From Corynebacterium vitaeruminis DSM 20294 (GTDB lineage: Bacteria > Actinomycetota > Actinomycetes > Mycobacteriales > Mycobacteriaceae), in NCBI RefSeq assembly GCF_000550805.1, contig NZ_CP004353.1:1984001-2048000 (forward strand): 64,000 nt of DNA, written 5' to 3'. Position numbers and translations under genes: made by a program. Position 1 is the stretch's first letter. Each line of letters starts with the position of its first letter. The notes below the pieces were generated by a model that did not search any database, had not been told where the DNA came from, and saw only the letters and a program-made list of their open reading frames with translations. Of the stretch, positions 9,608-17,208 are shown in pieces.

Positions 9608-9640
9608 TGGTGCAGGGTACCCCAAGGGGCCCCTGCACCA
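9608..9640. repeat. 33-bp dyad: 10-bp perfect arms plus inner CCCC/GGGG
   Basis: TGGTGCAGGG at 9608-9617 is the exact reverse complement of CCCTGCACCA at 9631-9640. Inside, CCCC and GGGG pair around a two-base AA centre. No T-run follows on either strand, so an intrinsic terminator is unlikely. A cruciform-prone operator or a leader hairpin of the downstream gene are both possible. Confidence 0.5.
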
Positions 9641-9652
9641 GCAAGGAGAAAG

Positions 9653-9682
9653 GTGGGGGAAAGTGGGGGGGCAGTGTGGGGG
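9653..9682 (+). promoter_or_regulatory. Second MraZ-like box cluster, facing the CoA-racemase gene
   Basis: On the plus strand TGGGG, GAAAG, TGGGG is identical to the first two boxes of the mraZ cluster. A third TGGGG follows with an eight-base instead of a five-base spacer. The cluster lies about 100 bp before the start at 9782, the same distance as the other cluster from mraZ. Confidence 0.5.
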
Positions 9683-9781
9683 CCTCAATAGAAGGGAAAA
9701 CTCTCCCCGCCGGGCGACTTATAGTAATCTCCACCATAATTCGACCGGTTTTATAACTCAGATCACATAGAAGGAGAGCGC

Positions 9782-10810
9782 ATGAGCAACTCCCGCCCCC
9801 TCAAAGGAATCAACGTGCTCACCCTCGGCGGCATCGGGCCCGTCCCGTTCGCCGGGATGGTGCTCGCCGACCTCGGCGCCACGGTCACCCGGGTTGAGCG
9901 ACCGGGCGCGGGAGCCGGACCCGGCAGCGTCCCCCACGACGTTCTCTTCCGCGACCAGATCCTCTGGGAGCGAAACCTCAAGGACCCCGCGCACGTGAGC
10001 GAGATCCTCGACCGGCTTCCCTCCACCCACATCCTGCTCGAGGGGTTTCGGCCCGGCGTGGCCGAGCGGCTCGGGCTCGGCCCAGAGGAAGCCATGCGGG
10101 CGAACCCGGCCCTCGTCTACGGCCGGATGACCGGCTGGGGTCAGAGCGGACCGCTCGCCCAGCGCGCGGGGCACGACATTAATTACGTGGCCATCTCCGG
10201 TGCGCTCGAGCCCATCGCGGGCGCGGACGGCACCCCGGTCCCGCCCATGAACCTGCTCGGCGACTTCGGCGGCGGCTCCATGTACCTCATCGCCGGGGCG
10301 CTGGCGGCGCTCATACGCGCGAACCTCACCGGCCAAGGCAGCGTCATCGATGCCGCGATCGTCGACGGCTGCGCCTCCATGACGGCCATGCTCCACTCCC
10401 TACGCGCGGCCGGGCAGTGGTCCGGCGGCCGCGCCGGAAACCTGCTCGACGGCGGCGCGCCCTTCTATAGCGTCTACCGCACGGCCGACGACCGCTACAT
10501 GACAGTCGGCGCCATCGAGCCCCAGTTCTACGCCGAGCTCGTGGAGAAGCTTGGCCTTGAAGGCGAGCTCGATCCCGCGAAGCAATACGACGAGTCGACC
10601 TGGCCCGCCATGCGCGAGGCCTTCGCACGAACGTTCGCCGCCAAGACGCAGCGGGAGTGGACCCAGGTCTTCGAGGGCTCGGACGCCTGCGCCTTCGAGG
10701 TCGTCGCGCCCGACGAGGTTCTTTCCCACCCGCACCTAGCCGCCAGGCAGTCGTACGTGGAACGCGACGGCGTCACCCACCCCTCCCCCGCGCCGCGGTT
10801 CTTGGCCTAG
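9782..10810 (+). CDS. CaiB/BaiF family protein, alpha-methylacyl-CoA racemase-like
   Basis: A 342-residue type III CoA-transferase fold protein. The residues that act in alpha-methylacyl-CoA racemases are all recognisable: His131 in GHDINYVAISG, Asp161 in GDFGGGS and Glu246 in VGAIEPQFY. This favours epimerisation of 2-methyl-branched acyl-CoA over CoA transfer, although the substrate cannot be told from sequence. N-terminal KGINVLTLGGIGPVPFAGM is the usual family opening. The ribosome site AAGGAGAG is strong. It is divergent from mraZ with a shared regulatory gap and is closed by a strong terminator. Confidence 0.85.
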   Translation: MSNSRPLKGINVLTLGGIGPVPFAGMVLADLGATVTRVERPGAGAGPGSVPHDVLFRDQILWERNLKDPAHVSEILDRLPSTHILLEGFRPGVAERLGLGPEEAMRANPALVYGRMTGWGQSGPLAQRAGHDINYVAISGALEPIAGADGTPVPPMNLLGDFGGGSMYLIAGALAALIRANLTGQGSVIDAAIVDGCASMTAMLHSLRAAGQWSGGRAGNLLDGGAPFYSVYRTADDRYMTVGAIEPQFYAELVEKLGLEGELDPAKQYDESTWPAMREAFARTFAAKTQREWTQVFEGSDACAFEVVAPDEVLSHPHLAARQSYVERDGVTHPSPAPRFLA

Positions 10811-10822
10811 ATCACGAGCAAA

Positions 10823-10858
10823 GGCGGGCGCCCCGGTCCCATGACCGAGGCGCCCGCC
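10823..10858. terminator. Bidirectional intrinsic terminator
   Basis: Ten-base arms GGCGGGCGCC (10823-10832) and GGCGCCCGCC (10849-10858) lie between the convergent racemase and DUF3040 genes. The T-run is weak on both sides, but the stem is very stable. Confidence 0.75.
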
Positions 10859-10871
10859 TATGACTTATCTA

Positions 10872-11252
10872 TTAGCTTTCGAAGCGACGACGGAAGTTAT
10901 CCTCCATCCGGCCGCCGAACCCACCGCTGGGCTTCGGCGCCGACTTCTTCTTGGGCGAGCCGAACCCGCCGCCCGGGCCGCGCTTGCCCTTCAGCATCCA
11001 CACCCCGCCGGCGAGCATGACGATGAACCCAAGGATGCTCAAGGTCACAAACCACAGCGAGTGCTGGCTGAGTGCCACACCACCCACGAGCATGACGAGG
11101 CCGATGACGATCACCGCGATGCCGCGGATGCTCAAGGAGCCGCCCTGGCCAAACCCCGCATCAGTAACTGACGCTCCAAACGTGGGATCATCAGCCATCA
11201 GTGACTGCTCAATCTCACGCAACGCACGTTGCTCTTGTTCTGAGAGAGCCAC
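10872..11252 (-). CDS. DUF3040 domain membrane protein
   Basis: A 126-residue protein opening MALSEQEQRALREIEQSL, the hallmark of the actinobacterial DUF3040 family. It has two hydrophobic spans (about residues 42-62 and 68-90) and a Gly/Lys/Arg-rich cytoplasmic tail. The function is unknown; members are common next to the mraZ cluster in actinobacteria. The start is GTG at 11252 with a full AAGGAGG ribosome site six bases upstream. Confidence 0.85.
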   Translation of the reverse strand: MALSEQEQRALREIEQSLMADDPTFGASVTDAGFGQGGSLSIRGIAVIVIGLVMLVGGVALSQHSLWFVTLSILGFIVMLAGGVWMLKGKRGPGGGFGSPKKKSAPKPSGGFGGRMEDNFRRRFES

Positions 11253-11360
11253 CCTTACCTCCTTGGGGTTAACAATGGGTTTTATTCGAGTTCATTTGTA
11301 ACAACTACAAGGATAGTAAGAAAGTTCCCGCCCTCCAGAATTAGTGCCCAAACAGGCAAA

Positions 11361-11400
11361 CCCGCCACTTTTGGGGTAATCCGAACACCCCAACGGCGGG
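11361..11400 (-). terminator. Intrinsic terminator of the HEPN-protein gene
   Basis: CCCGCC pairs with GGCGGG and the inner TGGGGT with ACCCCA. On the minus strand the hairpin is followed by GTTTGCCTGTTT. Confidence 0.65.
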
Positions 11401-11427
11401 AGCCTATTTCCCCCTCAGGGGTAGGCG

Positions 11428-11853
11428 TTAGGCGGCGGCGGGCAGCTGGCCGTCTACCGACTCAACGTCAAAGATGAAGCCCTCCACCTGCTCGACGAGG
11501 CGACGCACCACGCCCTCGTCCACGTTGAACTCGAGCCCGCTGGCCACGCGCGAGCGCAGCCTAGAGTAGGCGGAGAACTGCGCGGCCTGAGCCGCACCCT
11601 CCTCGTCCACAAGGCGCAGCTGCTCCCACGCGCTCTGGGGCTTGCGTGCGCGGGTGGCAACCTTGGAGTCCGCGACGCGCGCGCCAGCGGTGCGCAGCGC
11701 CGCCTGGTAGGCGAACTCCAGCGCCGACTCCTTGTCCCCCGCCGCCAGCGAACGCTTGGCATCTGCGAGGAGGTAGCGCGCCTTCCCCAGAAACTCCTCC
11801 CGCTTGAACGAGGACCGCCTGAACTTTGCCGTTGCGGAGATAACCTGTGACAT
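11428..11853 (-). CDS. SAV_6107 family HEPN domain protein
   Basis: A 141-residue helical protein. The stretch RREEFLGKARYLLADAKRSL-like helix followed by EFAYQAALRTAGARVADSKV matches the small actinobacterial HEPN family known as SAV_6107. HEPN folds often bind or cut RNA, but no clear Rx4-6H catalytic motif is visible here, so RNase activity is not supported. The ATG at 11853 is preferred over an upstream GTG because AAGGAG lies 11 bases before it. No partner minimal nucleotidyltransferase gene is adjacent. Confidence 0.7.
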   Translation of the reverse strand: MSQVISATAKFRRSSFKREEFLGKARYLLADAKRSLAAGDKESALEFAYQAALRTAGARVADSKVATRARKPQSAWEQLRLVDEEGAAQAAQFSAYSRLRSRVASGLEFNVDEGVVRRLVEQVEGFIFDVESVDGQLPAAA

Positions 11854-12067
11854 GGTGACCAACACTCCTTTCAGTGAATGCTGTTGCGTTGTGTTCTGTT
11901 GCGAAGCGAATTTAGGGAGGCTCGCCCGACCGGCTTCCCGGCCCCTCGGCGGTACGTGACTGAATGTATGCTCCAGCCACGACCTTCACCCACGATTTTA
12001 GTACACGTGTTCGAATTTGGGAAGAGGGTGTTCGAACATTTCGCCGCCGCACAATTAACCCAATCCC

Positions 12068-12685
12068 ATGACGGGAACGGGGAACTACCGTAAGTTTGAG
12101 GGCGTGACCGTGACGTATATGCCCATCAGTCGGCTGGAGTTTGCCCAGTTAGCACCGCAGTTGGTGGACATCTATCTGCAGGCCATGAACTACTCCCGTG
12201 ACATGCGCGACCAACGCATCACGGTGTGGCAGCGCGACAGCACCGAGCCCGGCTTCCAGGCCGTCATCGCTCATGACGGGACGCACGTCTTGGGCGTCAC
12301 CTACGGGCACCCCGGGAGCCACTCGCACTGGTGGACGCAGCAGATCATGCGCGGGGTGTTCGAGACCGGCGGTCCGAGCGCGGCTCAGCGCGAGGTTCTC
12401 GCCTCCTTCTTCGAGCTCACCGAGATCCACGTCGCCCCGCAGTGCCAGGGCATGGGCATCGGCACGCGGCTGATCCAGGAGCTGCTTTCGCTTGCCGGGC
12501 AGCGCTTCGTCGTGCTGTCCACGCCCGAGGTTCCGGGAGAGGAGAACTCCGCGTTCCGGCTCTACCGCGCCTTCGGGTTTGAGGATCTCCTGCGCAACTT
12601 CGTCTTCCGCGGGGATCCCCGCCCGTTCGCCATTCTCTATGCGGCCCTGCCCCTGTCGGCGCGGCTGCCAGCGGCGGAGCGATAG
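12068..12685 (+). CDS. GNAT family N-acetyltransferase
   Basis: A 205-residue acetyltransferase. The acetyl-CoA pyrophosphate loop is visible as VAPQCQGMGIGTRLIQELL (about residues 123-141), followed by the C-terminal strand and RLYRAFGFEDLLRNF typical of GNAT proteins. The substrate is unknown. M. tuberculosis has a GNAT protein (Rv2170) at the matching place. The start is uncertain: the ATG at 12068 follows ATTAAC by eight bases, which would suit a leaderless mRNA, while a GTG at 12104 and an ATG at 12119 are alternatives that remove the non-conserved first residues. The stop codon directly abuts a GCGTCGACAAGC motif. Confidence 0.8.
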   Translation: MTGTGNYRKFEGVTVTYMPISRLEFAQLAPQLVDIYLQAMNYSRDMRDQRITVWQRDSTEPGFQAVIAHDGTHVLGVTYGHPGSHSHWWTQQIMRGVFETGGPSAAQREVLASFFELTEIHVAPQCQGMGIGTRLIQELLSLAGQRFVVLSTPEVPGEENSAFRLYRAFGFEDLLRNFVFRGDPRPFAILYAALPLSARLPAAER

Positions 12686-12697
12686 GCGTCGACAAGC
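12686..12697 (+). repeat. Copy of the dispersed GCGTCGACAAGC motif
   Basis: Exact copy that begins at the base after the TAG stop of the acetyltransferase gene, in the 21-bp gap to the convergent metF. AAGAAGC follows. Confidence 0.7.
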
Positions 12698-12706
12698 AAG
12701 AAGCGA

Positions 12707-13690
12707 CTAACGCACGGCGTCGTGGCCGAGCTCCGGACCCCACGCGGGCGCCATGCCCAAGTTGTGGAGGACCTCCTGAGTGGCGCGCGCAAAGTTCATG
12801 GTCATGAAGTGCAGGTCCGGCACGCCCTCGGCGATGAGGCGCTCGGCCATCGCCGTGGACACCTCGATGCCCACCTTGCGAATGTCGTCGCGGTGCGCCT
12901 CCTCATCCCCACGCGCGGCGGCGACGAGCCGCTCCTCAAGCTGCGCGGGCAGGTGCGCGCCGGACAGCTCGATCTGTCGGCGCACGCTGCGCAGCGAGGT
13001 GATCGGCATGATGCCCGGGATGATCGGCTTCGCGCCCTGCTCGGAGTCGGCCTTCACCAGGCGGTCGCGCAGGCGCAGGTAGTAGTCGACGTCGAAGAAC
13101 ATCTGGGTGATGGAAAACTCCGCCCCGGCGCGCAGCTTGGCCAGGGTGAACTCGGTGTCCGCCTCCAGCGAGGGCGCGCGGAAGTGCCCCTCGGGGAAGG
13201 TGGCGATGCCCACCTGGAAGTGCGAGGTCTCCGGCAGGCGCTTGGTCAGCTCGATGAGCTCGCTGGCGAAGTGGTAGCCGCCCGGCGTCGGGGTCCACTC
13301 CCCCAGCGGGTCGCCCCCCGGCGGATCGCCGCGCAGCGCGAGCAGGTTGGACAGACCCGCGCCAGCGTAGTCCTTGAGGATGCTGATGAGCTCCTCCTCG
13401 GTGTGGTTGACCAAGGTCAGGTGCACGAGCGTGGTCAAGGGATGGCGGGCCAGCTGGCGGGCAACCCTGGTGGTGCGCTCGCGCGAGGACCCGCCCGCGC
13501 CGTAGGTCACAGACACAAACGCCGCGCCGAGGTCGTGGAAGGTCTCCGCGGCCTTCCACAGGCGCGCCTCAGCCGCGTCGTCGCGCGGGGGCATGAACTC
13601 AACCGAAAAGGGGATCCGCCCGGGGCTCGGCATGCTGATGACGTCAGTGATGGAGCGTTGGTACGAGGCGGGAATCGGTTGCTGGGCCAT
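12707..13690 (-). CDS. metF: Methylenetetrahydrofolate reductase
   Basis: FAD-dependent reduction of 5,10-methylene- to 5-methyl-tetrahydrofolate for methionine synthesis. The 327-residue product shows the MetF barrel with FSVEFMPPRDDAAEARLW, VTYGAGGSSRERT, LLALRGDPPGGD, FQVGIATFPEGH and FSITQMFFDVDYYLRL. I place the start at the ATG at 13690 (MAQQPIPASY); the upstream 72 codons of open frame have no homology. A TAAGAT element ends eight bases before this ATG, so the mRNA may be leaderless. It is divergent from the prenyl synthase gene, as in C. glutamicum and M. tuberculosis (Rv2172c). Confidence 0.93.
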   Translation of the reverse strand: MAQQPIPASYQRSITDVISMPSPGRIPFSVEFMPPRDDAAEARLWKAAETFHDLGAAFVSVTYGAGGSSRERTTRVARQLARHPLTTLVHLTLVNHTEEELISILKDYAGAGLSNLLALRGDPPGGDPLGEWTPTPGGYHFASELIELTKRLPETSHFQVGIATFPEGHFRAPSLEADTEFTLAKLRAGAEFSITQMFFDVDYYLRLRDRLVKADSEQGAKPIIPGIMPITSLRSVRRQIELSGAHLPAQLEERLVAAARGDEEAHRDDIRKVGIEVSTAMAERLIAEGVPDLHFMTMNFARATQEVLHNLGMAPAWGPELGHDAVR

Positions 13691-13853
13691 GCCGGGTATC
13701 TTATTGAAGTAAGACGAGGAATGAAAAAGGAAGACGGGGCTATCCCCCGCCGTCCTCGCAGCTTCATTCCACCACCCGGGAGCACCCGGGATCGTTTGTT
13801 GTCCGCCCCGAGGAACACCCTCGTCGTCAAAGAAAGCTGAACATAGAAGGATC

Positions 13854-14969
13854 ATGCCCACCGCCGCCCCAGATTTCAGCTCCGCCCCCATCGGGCTTTC
13901 GGACATCCCCGGCCACGTCGAGGCCTGCTTGGAGGGCTTCTTCGACGAGCAGGCCGCCGCGGTCGCGGAGATCGGCGCTCCCGTCGCCGAGTCTGTCGAT
14001 CTCCTGCGTGCCTACGTCCTAGGCGGCGGCAAGCGCATCCGCCCCACCTACGCGTGGGCGGGCTTCGGGGCCGTGGGCGGATGGAAAGACGGTGAATATA
14101 ATCCCGATGCCGTGCTGCGGGCCGTCAGCAGCCTCGAGTTCATCCAGGCCTGCGCGCTCATCCACGACGACTACATCGACTCCTCCGACACCCGCCGCGG
14201 CAACCCCACGATCCACCGCATCGCCGAGGGCCAGCACCGTGCCGACGGCTGGGCGGGCTCCTCCGAGCACTTCGGCGCCTCCCTGTCCATCCTCATCGGC
14301 GACCTCGCCATGGTCTGGGCCGATGACATGTTCCACGGCTCAGGCGTCCCCGAAGAGGCCCGCGCCCGCGCGTTTTCTCCGTGGCGAGGCATGCGCACCG
14401 AGGTGATCGGCGGGCAGATCCTCGACATCACCAACGAGGCCTCCGGCAGCGAGTCGCTGGAGCGCGCGCAGAAGGTCAACCGTTTCAAGACCGCCGCCTA
14501 CACCATCGAGCGCCCCTTGCACATCGGCGCCGCCCTCGCTGGCGGTAGCGAGGAGCAGATCGACGCCCTGCGCGCCTATGGTCACGACATCGGCATCGCC
14601 TTCCAGCTGCGCGACGACCTGCTCGGCGTCTTCGGCGACCCGGCGGTCACGGGCAAACCCGCTGGCGACGACCTCCGCGAGGGCAAACGAACGGTGCTCG
14701 TGGCCAAGGCGCTCGAGCGCGCCGACGCCGCGGGAGACACCGCGACCGCGCTGTTCATCCGCCAGGGCGTGGGTACAGTGACCGCCCCCGACGACATCGC
14801 CCGGCTCGCCGAGGCAATCCGCTCCACCGGCGCCGAGGACGACGTGGAGGCGCTCATCGGGGAGCTGACGAAGCAGGGCCTCGACCGCCTAGGCCAGGCC
14901 TCCTTCGTCCCCGGCGCGGTCGAGGCGCTCGAAGCCCTCGCGCTCAAGGCCACCGCCCGCCGCGTCTAG
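13854..14969 (+). CDS. idsA: Polyprenyl diphosphate synthase (geranylgeranyl diphosphate synthase type)
   Basis: A 371-residue trans-prenyltransferase that condenses isopentenyl diphosphate units. The first aspartate-rich motif is DDYIDSSDTRRG near residue 105 and the second is RDDLLGVFGDPAVTGKPAGDD near residue 260. Both have the form of long-chain (C20 type) synthases. The position between metF and mptA corresponds to idsA of C. glutamicum and idsA2 (Rv2173). The product may supply precursors for menaquinone, carotenoids or the polyprenyl carrier used by the adjacent mannosyltransferase; which of these is not visible in the sequence. Confidence 0.9.
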   Translation: MPTAAPDFSSAPIGLSDIPGHVEACLEGFFDEQAAAVAEIGAPVAESVDLLRAYVLGGGKRIRPTYAWAGFGAVGGWKDGEYNPDAVLRAVSSLEFIQACALIHDDYIDSSDTRRGNPTIHRIAEGQHRADGWAGSSEHFGASLSILIGDLAMVWADDMFHGSGVPEEARARAFSPWRGMRTEVIGGQILDITNEASGSESLERAQKVNRFKTAAYTIERPLHIGAALAGGSEEQIDALRAYGHDIGIAFQLRDDLLGVFGDPAVTGKPAGDDLREGKRTVLVAKALERADAAGDTATALFIRQGVGTVTAPDDIARLAEAIRSTGAEDDVEALIGELTKQGLDRLGQASFVPGAVEALEALALKATARRV

Positions 14970-15033
14970 CGCCGAAGGCGGCCCCGCTGCCGACCCCGAC
15001 TAGCGCAGTTACCAACAAGCAAGGAGAACCGCC

Positions 15034-16617
15034 ATGACCACGCACCCAGCGGGCACGCTGCCAGCGGCGAGCGCGGGCGCCGACGCTGCCTCCCCCGCGC
15101 GCAGCTGGATCGACGACTTCTGGTTCGCCCGCCCGCTGCGGAGGGTCGCAGCCATCCCGCTGGGCACCTTCGGCATGCTCGCCAGCATCATCATGACGCT
15201 GGCCTCCTTCGGCGGCGGCGCCACCCGCAGCCACGGCGGCGTGCTCGTGGCCCTGCGCCTGGCCTTCTTCCAGTACGGGCACGGCGCGGCGATCGCGAAC
15301 GTCAGCCTGCTCATCGGCACCATCTTGTTCGTCCTCGCCTGGGTCCGCCTCGGGCAGAGGGTGATCAGGGGCGGCATCGGCGACGACGCCGCCAGCATGT
15401 CCGCGCTCAACCGAATCTGCCTGAAGTGGGTGGGCCCGCTGCTTTTCGCTGGGCCGTTCATGAGCCGGGACATCTACTCCTACCTCATGCAGGGCGCGCT
15501 GCTCGGCAAGGGCTTCGACCCCTACACCCAGGGCGCGGCGTTCAACCCCGGCCCCTACCTGGTGGAGGTCTCCCCGGACTGGCGCAACACCACCACCCCC
15601 TACGGCCCGCTGCACCTGTGGATCGGGAAGATCATCACCTCCATCGTCGGCGACAACATCACCGCCGGGCTGTTCCTTTATAAGCTGGTCTCCCTGGCCG
15701 GATTCGCGGTGCTCGTCTACGCGGTGCCGAGGATCGCCTCCCACCTCGGCGCGAGCCCCAGCTTCGCGCTGTGGATCGGCGTGCTCAACCCGCTCATGGT
15801 CTTCCACCTGGTCGGCGGCATGCACAACGAGGCGGTCATGGTGAGCCTCACCTGCCTGGGAATCCTCTTGGCGCTGCGCGGCCGGATCCTGGGCGGCATC
15901 GCGGTCATCGCGGTGGCCATGTCGCTCAAAGCCACCGCCGCCTTCGTGCTCCCCTTCGTGGTCTGGTACGCCGTCGCCCGGCGCGAGGGCTCCAAGAACA
16001 AGGCGCTCGCCTTCCTCGGCTACGGCGCGGCGGGGGCCGTGATCACCGTGGCCATCCTGTGGGCGATCACGTGGGCGTCCGGGTCGAACTTCGGCTGGAT
16101 CGCGGCGCTGACCGGCAACACCAAGGTCATCAACCCGCTCGCCTTCCCGTCTTTCGTCACCAGCTCCATCGGGCTCGTGGCCAGCGTGTGGACCGACACC
16201 TTCCCGTACAACTCGCTGCTCGGCGTCGTCCGCGAGGCCTCCATGGTGATCATGGGGCTGGGCATGATCGGCTGCTGGTGGTACTTCCGCAAGAGCGAGC
16301 TGGCCGCCACCCGCGGCATGATCGGCGCCTACATCTTCGCCTTCGTGTTCAACTCCGTGACCCTGCCGTGGTACTACGCGAGCATCATCTCGCTCATCGG
16401 CACCGTGCGCCCGCGCCCGTGGATGCAGAAGCTGGCCACCGGGTTCTCCATCATCGTGGCCATGGCGTTTACCGGCGGAGGCAACCACCAGCTCTACAAC
16501 ATCGTGTGGATGACCATCGCGATCCTCGGGGCGTGGTGGGCCGTCCAGTGGATCTTCCACGGTAGCGTCGACAAGCGAAAGCAGGCGGAAGCAGAAACCG
16601 CAACGGGCGTTGAATAA
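15034..16617 (+). CDS. mptA: Alpha-(1->6)-mannopyranosyltransferase A
   Basis: A 527-residue GT-C fold membrane enzyme that uses polyprenyl-phosphate mannose to extend the alpha-1,6 mannan core of lipomannan on the outer face of the membrane. About a dozen hydrophobic segments are visible. The first outer loop carries SRDIYSYLMQGALLGKGFDPY, containing the conserved acidic residue of GT-C enzymes. It follows idsA by 64 bp with AAGGAG as ribosome site, and corresponds to Rv2174 and NCgl2093. The last codons (GSVDKRKQ) contain a copy of the dispersed motif at 16565-16576. Confidence 0.92.
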   Translation: MTTHPAGTLPAASAGADAASPARSWIDDFWFARPLRRVAAIPLGTFGMLASIIMTLASFGGGATRSHGGVLVALRLAFFQYGHGAAIANVSLLIGTILFVLAWVRLGQRVIRGGIGDDAASMSALNRICLKWVGPLLFAGPFMSRDIYSYLMQGALLGKGFDPYTQGAAFNPGPYLVEVSPDWRNTTTPYGPLHLWIGKIITSIVGDNITAGLFLYKLVSLAGFAVLVYAVPRIASHLGASPSFALWIGVLNPLMVFHLVGGMHNEAVMVSLTCLGILLALRGRILGGIAVIAVAMSLKATAAFVLPFVVWYAVARREGSKNKALAFLGYGAAGAVITVAILWAITWASGSNFGWIAALTGNTKVINPLAFPSFVTSSIGLVASVWTDTFPYNSLLGVVREASMVIMGLGMIGCWWYFRKSELAATRGMIGAYIFAFVFNSVTLPWYYASIISLIGTVRPRPWMQKLATGFSIIVAMAFTGGGNHQLYNIVWMTIAILGAWWAVQWIFHGSVDKRKQAEAETATGVE

Positions 16618-16623
16618 GTAGAA

Positions 16624-16660
16624 CGGACCGCCTCGGCGTCGATCGGGGCGGTCCGTTTTT
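16624..16660 (+). terminator. Intrinsic terminator of idsA-mptA
   Basis: CGGACCGCC pairs with GGCGGTCCG, followed by TTTTT. It stands between mptA and the convergent Rv2175c-type gene. Confidence 0.9.
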
Positions 16661-17029
16661 CTAGAAGGCCGAGGCCTGGGCGCGGCGCATGACCTCGCGC
16701 GCGAGGTGCCCGTGGAGGGCGTCGATGGGGCGGCCGGGCAGGCTATCATCCTCGGTGAACAAGTAGTGCAGGATCTCCTCGTCGGAGTAGCCGCCGTCCG
16801 AGAGCAGCGCGATGACGCCGGGCACGAACTTGTTGGTCGTGTTCTTCGCGGACAGGAACGCCTCGGGAATCTTCTTCACCCCGTCCTCGACCACGGCGAT
16901 GAGCTTGTGGTCGCCGAGCGCGTCGAACACGCGGGTGACGGGCACTCCCAGGCGATCGGCGTAATCGGGGACGCTCAGCAGCGGCTCGCCGGAGGGAAGA
17001 ACGGTATGCGGAACTGGTTGATTACTCAC
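16661..17029 (-). CDS. Rv2175c family DNA-binding regulator
   Basis: A 122-residue protein. SVPDYADRLGVPVTRVFDALGDHKLI (about 19-45) is the winged helix-turn-helix of the Rv2175c family. In M. tuberculosis Rv2175c is a DNA-binding protein phosphorylated by PknL, whose gene lies beside it; here too the two genes are divergent neighbours. Threonines near the N-terminus (PHTVLPSGE) and in the middle (KNTTNKF) are possible target sites. The GTG start at 17029 is preceded by TACATT seven bases away with no ribosome site, which suggests leaderless translation. Confidence 0.88.
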   Translation of the reverse strand: MSNQPVPHTVLPSGEPLLSVPDYADRLGVPVTRVFDALGDHKLIAVVEDGVKKIPEAFLSAKNTTNKFVPGVIALLSDGGYSDEEILHYLFTEDDSLPGRPIDALHGHLAREVMRRAQASAF

Positions 17030-17208
17030 AGTAGTTAATGTAGCGGTTTCCCAAAGCTTGCGCCCGTTGCCCCTGCATTCGCTTTCCGACGCCTACGGCA
17101 CGGCGGCCATCCGGGCCTTTTGCACCCGGATTTTGCTCTCAGCGAACCTTCATAACGATACGAGCACGGGTTAGCGAAAAGCGCAACGGTTCGTCCATAC
17201 TATTAGCC

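Larger units (their letters stand above)
9272..9781. other. 510-bp regulatory gap between mraZ and the divergent CoA-racemase gene
   Basis: Noticeably richer in A and T than the surroundings. It holds two oppositely directed TGGGG repeat clusters, a third single GTGGGG at 9460-9465 next to TATAAA, a 33-bp dyad, and a TATAGT element at 9720-9725 about 56 bp before the racemase start. A 98-codon frame at 9460-9756 has a poor composition and no ribosome site; I do not call it a gene. Confidence 0.6.

Noticed and set aside
9460..9756. A 98-codon frame in the mraZ-racemase gap
   Set aside because: No ribosome site, low-complexity end, AT-rich start, and it overlaps the MraZ-like boxes and the dyad.
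14944..16749. A 601-codon frame on the minus strand of mptA
   Set aside because: Antisense to a well-supported membrane enzyme; Asp/His/Gly/Arg-rich filler composition.
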